Shown here piece by piece: positions 58,201 to 64,000 of a stretch of 64,000 bases of DNA. The DNA lies in assembly GCA_037042915.1 (NCBI GenBank), contig CM073196.1:248001-312000 (forward strand). Reading direction: 5' to 3'. The notes beneath the pieces were generated by a model. It searched no databases and was not told the DNA's origin. It worked only from the letters and a program-made list of their open reading frames with translations. Every line of letters starts with the position of its first letter. Position 1 is the first letter of the stretch. This DNA is from Auricularia sp. M13 (Eukaryota > Basidiomycota > Agaricomycetes > Auriculariales > Auriculariaceae). A program made the position numbers and the translations under genes.

Positions 58201-60800
58201 GCGTGGACGGTCCTCCAGCGGCATGTTCACCTGGCGGGCCCTGCGACGCATACGTGCTCACCATGTCCAGATTTCCAAAAATACGATACCTGTGTTCATG
58301 TTCAACTTCTCGAGAGTACGGACCGCCGAGAATTTAAAGAATTGTCTGCAATGGGTGAGATCTGATTCCAAAGTAACGGCTGCCGGAGCGCTCAAGTGAG
58401 AACTCAGACAATCCCGAGTGCCTGCCCATCGGCTACGACCCCCCGTGCGGAGACGAGGACGCGCTGTATACGTTCGTCTGCATGTCGCCCTCCGAAAAGC
58501 CCGTCTTCGTATGCCATAGCCGTTCGAGCGACAAGACGAGCTCGTGGGCATGCAGCAAGGATCGCGCGGGCGGCTGCATCCATATCTCGCGCGCCCGCAA
58601 GGCTCTGAAGATGACCGAGGGGGGCGAAGCCGCGCAAGCGGACGAGGAGGAAGCGGGAGAAGATCCTGCTGATGAAGAAGATGCCATGGCGGCGAAGCGT
58701 CGTAAAGGTCGGTCGGAATGTTGTTGCCTTCGCCACGGGGTACTCAGCTGTTGTAGTCAACGAACGCAGCCTCAAGATGCTCGCGGATGAGCAGAGCGTG
58801 TCGTACGAGAGGGTCGGCCCGCCTGCCTGGAGCCGTCTGGCGAGCGACACGGCTCCTTGGTTCCCGCTTGTCTCTCCGCTGCCCGCGTTGCTGCCACTCG
58901 GCTCAGCGCCCCGCTGCCGCTGCGGCAGCGGTCCGAAACCAGGCAGCACAGTCCAGCGTATGGAGTGCACGGTCTACAGCTCGACGCGTGCGGAAAAGAT
59001 TCAGATCGAGGTCCAGCCTTGCGCAAAGGAAGAGAGGGTCTTCGCTGGGCCCGACTTGCGCGAGCTCGGTCTCTTTAACTACAACAACCATCGCGTCTAT
59101 ACGCACGAGCTCATCAACAAGTTCACCAGCTCGTACTGCGCGCACGAGCTGCCATTCCATGCGTACCAGAGTGTGATTCAGAGGACGTACGTAGAGAACC
59201 TCAGTCCGATCGACTTCGTGAACGACGACACCTTCCGCCTCGTGTGGTACTCGTTCTCCCGCATACAGGACCTTGGCGACAGCTTCCAATGCGAGAAATG
59301 CGGTCCCAACCCAGCCGTCGTCATCTTCGACGGTGTGACCGCGGGTTTCAACTCCAAGCACCGAACAGCAACGCTCACGCCCCCAACGACGATATTACCT
59401 GGAGCGCCAACGCGATCGTCTGTCGGCGGTCCGCCGGAAAGCACCGCCGCAGTGTGGGGTCAGTTACGACAACGTGCACAGCGGGCAGTGCGCTGGCGCC
59501 TCAGGTTGACGAGTTCCAATAAGTCCAAGTTGGACGGCATCAGCACCGAGGATAACGAGTCCAACACGCGCGCCGTGCCCGACGCCGACGCCGAGTCACA
59601 AAAGGCAACCCGCGATACCGACGCCCGAGTCTCGAAGCGCGACGCAGCTGACGAGGCGATGCGGGCGAGCCTTCTGGGTATCGCGAAAGAGCTGAGCGGT
59701 GTTGATCCGAGTCTCGGCGCCATGTTCGAGGCGATGGTGCGCACCGACTACGACGCGAAGGAGCTGCAGAGACGGCCCTATCTTGAATTATTGAATCATG
59801 TGAGCACTGCAACGTTGAACCTCGGGCCCGTCACTTATTGTAGCCCGCAGGTTCTTGCTTACGAGTCGGTTCTGATGTTTACCCCGGGTTCGACTTGGCT
59901 CGCGCTGAAACGCTTGTGTGCGGACGACAAGCGCGCAGCCGATGTACTGCTGCGCGAAGTCCCTGCTATTGGGATCGTGGCCCGTCAGGAGCTACAAGCA
60001 GACGGTCAATACTCGCGCGTCTTGAAGGGCCTCGTCGCGTTCGTGCTGGCGCGTGCCATGCGCGTTCTGAGCTCGTTGGGGGAGCATGACTTTGAGCCTG
60101 CAAACCCGACCGGCGACGACGCCGATTGGCGCGAGGTGAGTGCATAATCAGCATCGCCGTTGCTGTCGCTGATCGATATGGTAGACCGGTACCTTCTATG
60201 GGCGCCCTCGCGTGCGTCTGCGCCCGGAATACCCTCACCTGCCTGGCGACAAGAAGGTCGACCGCTCGACCGTGACTCAGAGTGGCGCGGGCGGCATCGG
60301 CTGCTCAGTACTACGAAACCTACGGTCTCAGCGGTCAGACGGGCGGCCTGATGGCCGCATGGTGCCCCCATTGTGTATGCCTCGGTTTTCATATTATTCC
60401 GACTGGCGAGGGGCGAAACGACGTGTTCTCAGCTGTATTCACCCGTTGGGAGAAGGCACCGGACATCATCATCTACGACTTCGCGTGTGCGCTGGGACCC
60501 TACTGCATGCTCCGCGAGCCCAAGTTCTTCGCTCACACGCGCTTCCTCATCGACGGCTTTCACGAGAAGGGGCACAGCCGCTGCTCGAATGCGTGCAAGA
60601 TCAGCACGTTCAAGAAGAACTCCCCCGAGCTGCTCTCTGTGAACTCCAGTGCTGCCGAGTGCGGCAACAGCGGCTTGCGCAAAATCCGTCGTCCGATGAG
60701 CTATATGACGCAACGACACGCCATCGTCTTTGCATATACTTATCTCGCGGCCTGGAATCGCGTTCGCCGTGTCATGCCCGGCCGGCGCGGCCGGAACTGA
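55252..60800 (+). CDS. KDZ-superfamily transposase, interrupted after codon 3 by an inserted element
   Basis: A DDE-type transposase of the Kyakuja-Dileera-Zisupton class. Leaving out the insertion, exons 55252-55262+57705-57817, 57862-57921, 57974-58354, 58408-58707, 58748-60135, 60185-60271 and 60309-60800 total 2832 nt, 943 residues. Parts: a basic Ser-rich N-terminus; a SWIM-like finger (CSPCPDFQKYDTCVHVQLLE, about 58255); a Cys cluster (FVCMSPSEKPVFVCHS...WACSKDRAGGCIH); a CxC-type cluster (CRCGSGPKPGSTVQRMEC, LRELGLFNYNN); and the C-terminal catalytic part (GGLMAAWCPHCVCLGFH, GEGRNDVFSA, Asp in IIIYDFACALGPYC, Asp in FLIDGFHEKGHSRC, Glu in NSSAAECGNSGLRKIR). The last intron would be only 37 nt; a frameshift is the alternative. 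The present copy could start from an ATG at 57649 inside the inserted element. Confidence 0.85.
55735..55890. repeat. 30-bp aggcatcac tandem units
   Basis: About five diverged copies of a unit of the type taggcatcacaggcatgcct, two of them (caggcaagtcagcgtagttg version) adjacent and identical. They are part of the Mutator-like element's repetitive body. Confidence 0.7.
56868..56979. repeat. 16-bp tandem repeat, 7 copies
   Basis: Unit acttctggacacaaat repeated at 56868, 56884, 56900, 56916, 56932, 56948 and 56964 with few changes. It lies inside the Mutator-like element. Confidence 0.9.
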
Positions 60801-63334
60801 CTGACTTGTGCGGTGTAGTTAGTTTTAGACCGTAGTTACTTCGTTGCCTCTACGGGGCACGTCTTGCGGACTTGTTTCCGGAGGCAGCTTACTTACCTTT
60901 GTTTGTGGGGTATGTCGCCAGCGCGCATTTTGTGGGGTACGGTACTTAGATTAGATTTGTGGGGCAGGGACTTGGTACTATTGCTCGGGGTATCCTAGTT
61001 GTATGTAATTTCTGGGTCATGTACATAGTTCTCCGATGTGGGGTGTTTCGGGCCAAAACCCGGGGCATTCCACTCGCAACATGGGGCAATTATCCCAAGA
61101 AGAGACCGATCTGGATACTCCTGTGAGAGTCCCATCGCCCCCATCCGCTAGTGCCATTGACGTCAAACATGCAGGTTGTCGGTGGCCGCCATGGGCATAT
61201 TTGGACCCCAACTCTTTCGGGATATGCGGCAGATGCTCACAGCTTCGGGGGGACGCGATCCCACCTTCAGCACCATCCAGCTTGGAACGCGAAATACATT
61301 GCCGGAGGAGGGAGGAGCTTGAACACGCGACACTCGGAGTTGAGCGTCTCCCTCGCGGATAAATGTTTTCCTCGAGTCAAAGTATCTAATCATGAATTCA
61401 TCGCGGACACTTCGTGGAACAGTGACCGCTCGCTGCACCTGCCTGCCACGAATCCAGGTGCAACTTGGTTCACATATCCCAGCATCGCCGCCTCGAGTCA
61501 TGGCAGCGCTATAAATCCGGACATTGCAATTGTGGCCTGTGCACCCAACTCGGCGATTCATCTGAGCAACCGCCCCGGGCATTGATGGTCAGATAGGAGG
61601 TGGAAGCGATGGCGTTGGACTTTTGTCCGTCGGTCAGATGCGGTCTGCGTGTCATCTTCCGGGCCCACCAGTCTGCGACGGCACTTTCAGCAGAGGAGCG
61701 AGTCTAGCAGAGCATCGTCCAACGAGGAATCACAGCTATCGGGTTTAGGACACACTCTCCGCGCGAGCGCTCCGGAACGATCTGCAGCGTCTAATATTTA
61801 ATATTTGCACTTGCACACCAAACAATGAAGTGTTGATCACAACAGCCCTTCGTGGGCCATGTGCGACTGCCATTGCGGTAGTCGATTCGTAGTCTCAGCC
61901 GAAGCGCCCAGCGCAGCTGAAAGAAGCCTCCTCGCATCCTCCGCCAGCCACGTGACCCCGCCGATTGACGCTTTCGCACATGTATGTAAGTATGTGTTCC
62001 ATCATATGCTCATGTGTGCCCACCGCTAATCTCAAGTTCTCATGTGCTCATCGCATATGTATCTCATGACTGTGCGCCTTCCCCCGCGCTATCGGCGCGC
62101 AAACAACTTCGGGGCGTCGACGCCGTCTGCACCCGCCCGCTTCTCGCATTCAACGAAGCCAAGTACGTTGTGTGACGTCGACGCCGCTTGGAGCTTCCAG
62201 CTTCAAGCTTCAAGGATGCGTCGCAAGCAACGCTCTTCCCGCTTCCCGGTTCTTGCACCGTCGACTCCGACCCTGCAGTTGCCGCCATCGCCAGCTCAGA
62301 AGAACAAAGCTCAGTCAACGCCTACGCCGCTCGGCAGCTCATGACACAACCGTTCCCAGCCGCGGGAGCACTGTAACTATTCCCAGCCTGAGCCCGCCCG
62401 CCATGCTAGTCCTCCGAGTCGCGAGCCTATTGAAACAGTGAATTCCAATTCATCGGCTGCAGTCACGCGCCTGCATGCGCATTCCACCCTGTCGACGTCA
62501 TGTAACAACTCCCGCCCTCCGAGTCCGAGTCCGCGTTTCAGTCCATGGGACCCGGGCTCAACAGCATCATTCGAGGCAATCAAGTCCACCTCTCTCAAGC
62601 CGTTCAAGCTGTTTCAAATATTTGACTGACCATACCATTACAGTATGGCGCGCTGCGGATTCCTGACGCAGACGCACACAATGACACATGTGCAATCAAT
62701 ATTTTCAATTCAGATTCCCAGCTGCCTCCTCAAACAGTTTCAAAAAACTCCTCAAAGTCAAACAGTCCCAGCCCGATCCCACACGGGAGCAAGCCCAGAA
62801 AGAAATCAAGAGAGGAAGCACACTATATCAGCAATCGCAGTAACCTATATACCAATGCGGTGGGGGGCGGCCAGCAAAACGTTAACTCTCGGGGAGGGGT
62901 AGGTTGTGTAAGGCAAACAGGGGGGCGCGGATTACTACACACGGCATGGGACGGGCGAGGGGGGGAGGATATAACAGTATGTACCTCTGAACTCTGAACT
63001 CTGAAGGGAACTGTACAACGGATGGGGGGCGATAGTACACGAGTGGACAGGGATGGGATATGACGGGAGGAGAGGAGAGGAGGGAACGAGCACTAGGTGT
63101 TACTCGGGTAGTGGTAGACGTAGAGGAAATTAACACATTACTAAAGCAAAATGGACGGGGCTCGAGCGGACTGGGAGGGGGGTCGGGGAAGCGCGCGGAG
63201 ACGGCCAAGCTCGCACGCGTGGCAAACAAAAACGGCTAAGTTCACACGCGGGGCAAAAAAGCAGAGCCTCCCACGCGCAGCAAGCAAGCACCCGGACACG
63301 GCCAACCCACGCACCGGGAACGGTCGCTAGACCC
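60801..63334. other. region downstream of the KDZ gene, no gene seen
   Basis: From 60900 to 61090 the motif tgtggggta/c recurs (60905, 60934, 60957, 61037) with related cggggcatt and catggggcaatt, probably the KDZ element's subterminal or terminal repeats. Beyond that, frames at 61151-61585 and 62042-62630 have no motifs. Positions 62880-63330 are G-rich and non-coding, including the 3' flank of the last gene. Confidence 0.45.
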
Positions 63335-64000
63335 TCACCCCGCGCGGTGATACGGGTGGCGGAGCATTCCCTCCGCCGAACTCGCCTGCGCGTGTGGGCG
63401 GGGGGCTGGCGGAGGAGGATACGCTGCTGCTGGCGTCCCCTGCGCGGGGTGATAGGCTGGCTGAGTCGCGCTCATGCTGATGCCCGCCGCCTGCGCCGTG
63501 GGGTCCTCCATCGGCACGGGCAGCCCGTCCATACCGATCATACCGTCCACCATCATCAGCATATCCATACCCGTGGGGTCGTACGAGCGCGGGCTCGCCT
63601 GCACAGCGCGGTGAGACAGAGGGAAAGAGGGGATGGAAGAGAGGAAGGAACGCGAACGCACCTGCCATGCTAAATGCGAATGGCCCGCCTCGACGCGGCT
63701 CGTCGTCGCGGTCTGAATCGGACGAAAGATCTGCTGCTGCTGCTGCTGAGCTTGCTGCTGCTGATGATGATGGTAATGGTGCGAGTCGCCGTTGGTCTGC
63801 TGCGCCATATGCGGGTGCGGGTGCGGGTGCTGGTCCACCGAAAGCGGCGCCCCCACCCCCATATCCATATCCGGAGGCGGGACGATAGGCACCTGCGCGT
63901 GTCCCCAGAACGCCTGCGTGTTGGCGTACATCTGTTGGTGCGGCGGGTCCGGAGCCTGTGCGAAGAAGTGCTGGTAGTCCTGCGCGTACGGCATCACCCC
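63335..64000 (-). CDS. 3' end of a His/Gln-rich protein (partial)
   Basis: The gene enters from beyond the right edge. Two exons are visible: from the window end to 63662, then 63598-63335 (TGA at 63337-63335). The sequence is low complexity: Met/Pro-rich (VPPPDMDMGVGAP), His-rich (HPHPHPHM, HHYHHHQQQQAQQQQQQ from a CTG/TGC repeat near 63735-63770) and Pro/Ala-rich at the end (ending HPYHRAG). Such tails are common in fungal transcription factors and RNA-binding proteins, but no DNA-binding domain lies in view, so the function is open. Confidence 0.65.
   Translation of the reverse strand, partial: GVMPYAQDYQHFFAQAPDPPHQQMYANTQAFWGHAQVPIVPPPDMDMGVGAPLSVDQHPHPHPHMAQQTNGDSHHYHHHQQQQAQQQQQQIFRPIQTATTSRVEAGHSHLAWQVRSRSFLSSIPSFPLSHRAVQASPRSYDPTGMDMLMMVDGMIGMDGLPVPMEDPTAQAAGISMSATQPAYHPAQGTPAAAYPPPPAPRPHAQASSAEGMLRHPYHRAG

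Noticed and set aside
54685-61090. Exact ends of the KDZ element
   Set aside because: Motifs such as tgtggggcat and catggggcaatt occur at both sides, but I could not find a convincing inverted repeat or 8-bp duplication, so no boundaries are claimed.

Overview
The window looks like nuclear DNA of a wood- or litter-degrading basidiomycete (Agaricomycetes). Genes are cut by many short GT-AG introns of about 37-60 nt. The gene set combines a GH3 beta-glucosidase, a GH11 xylanase with a fungal cellulose-binding module and a secreted subtilase. KDZ transposases, chromodomain Gypsy elements and LINEs with CCHC Gag-like ORF1 proteins, all familiar in mushroom genomes, are also present. No tRNA, rRNA or CRISPR was recognised.

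Layout. 0.4-7.6 kb: two convergent genes, an intracellular-type GH3/PA14 beta-glucosidase (+) and a secreted S8 subtilisin-like protease (-). 7.9-10.3 kb: gene-poor, with a 95-bp tandem duplication. 10.3-28.0 kb: a transposon nest. A 492-bp hAT-type MITE lies 26 bp before the target-site duplication of a second, non-autonomous hAT element. That second element has been blown up to 17.1 kb by a young, apparently whole Gypsy LTR element (identical 415-bp LTRs) and a full-length LINE. 28-33.9 kb: a GH11-CBM1 xylanase (-), one weak ORF and long non-coding stretches. 34.0-34.5 kb: a TA-flanked MITE with perfect 80-bp inverted ends. 34.9-35.5 kb: an MsrA-family protein in which the catalytic cysteine is serine. 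37.1-41.3 kb: a long coiled-coil protein with the centrosomin/Mto1 motif (-). 42.3-43.4 kb: a very GC-rich minisatellite. 44.6-54.0 kb: three genes of unknown function, the first coding a 1450-aa protein in five exons. 55.25-60.8 kb: a KDZ-superfamily DNA transposase gene. A 2.43-kb Mutator-like TIR element with a 10-bp target duplication sits just after its start codon; the inserted end supplies a new in-frame ATG. 63.3-64.0 kb: the 3' end of a His/Gln-rich protein that continues past the window.

How the parts fit. The hydrolases (GH3, GH11-CBM1, S8) suit extracellular breakdown of plant polymers and protein, with the GH3 finishing sugar release inside the cell. The rest is largely a record of repeated transposition. 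Exon models for the GH3, GH11, MsrA-like, 1450-aa and 405-aa genes, and for the KDZ gene with its insertion left out, all sum to whole codons, which supports them. The unknown genes beside the KDZ gene could be ordinary host genes or cargo of a large KDZ element; the sequence alone does not decide.
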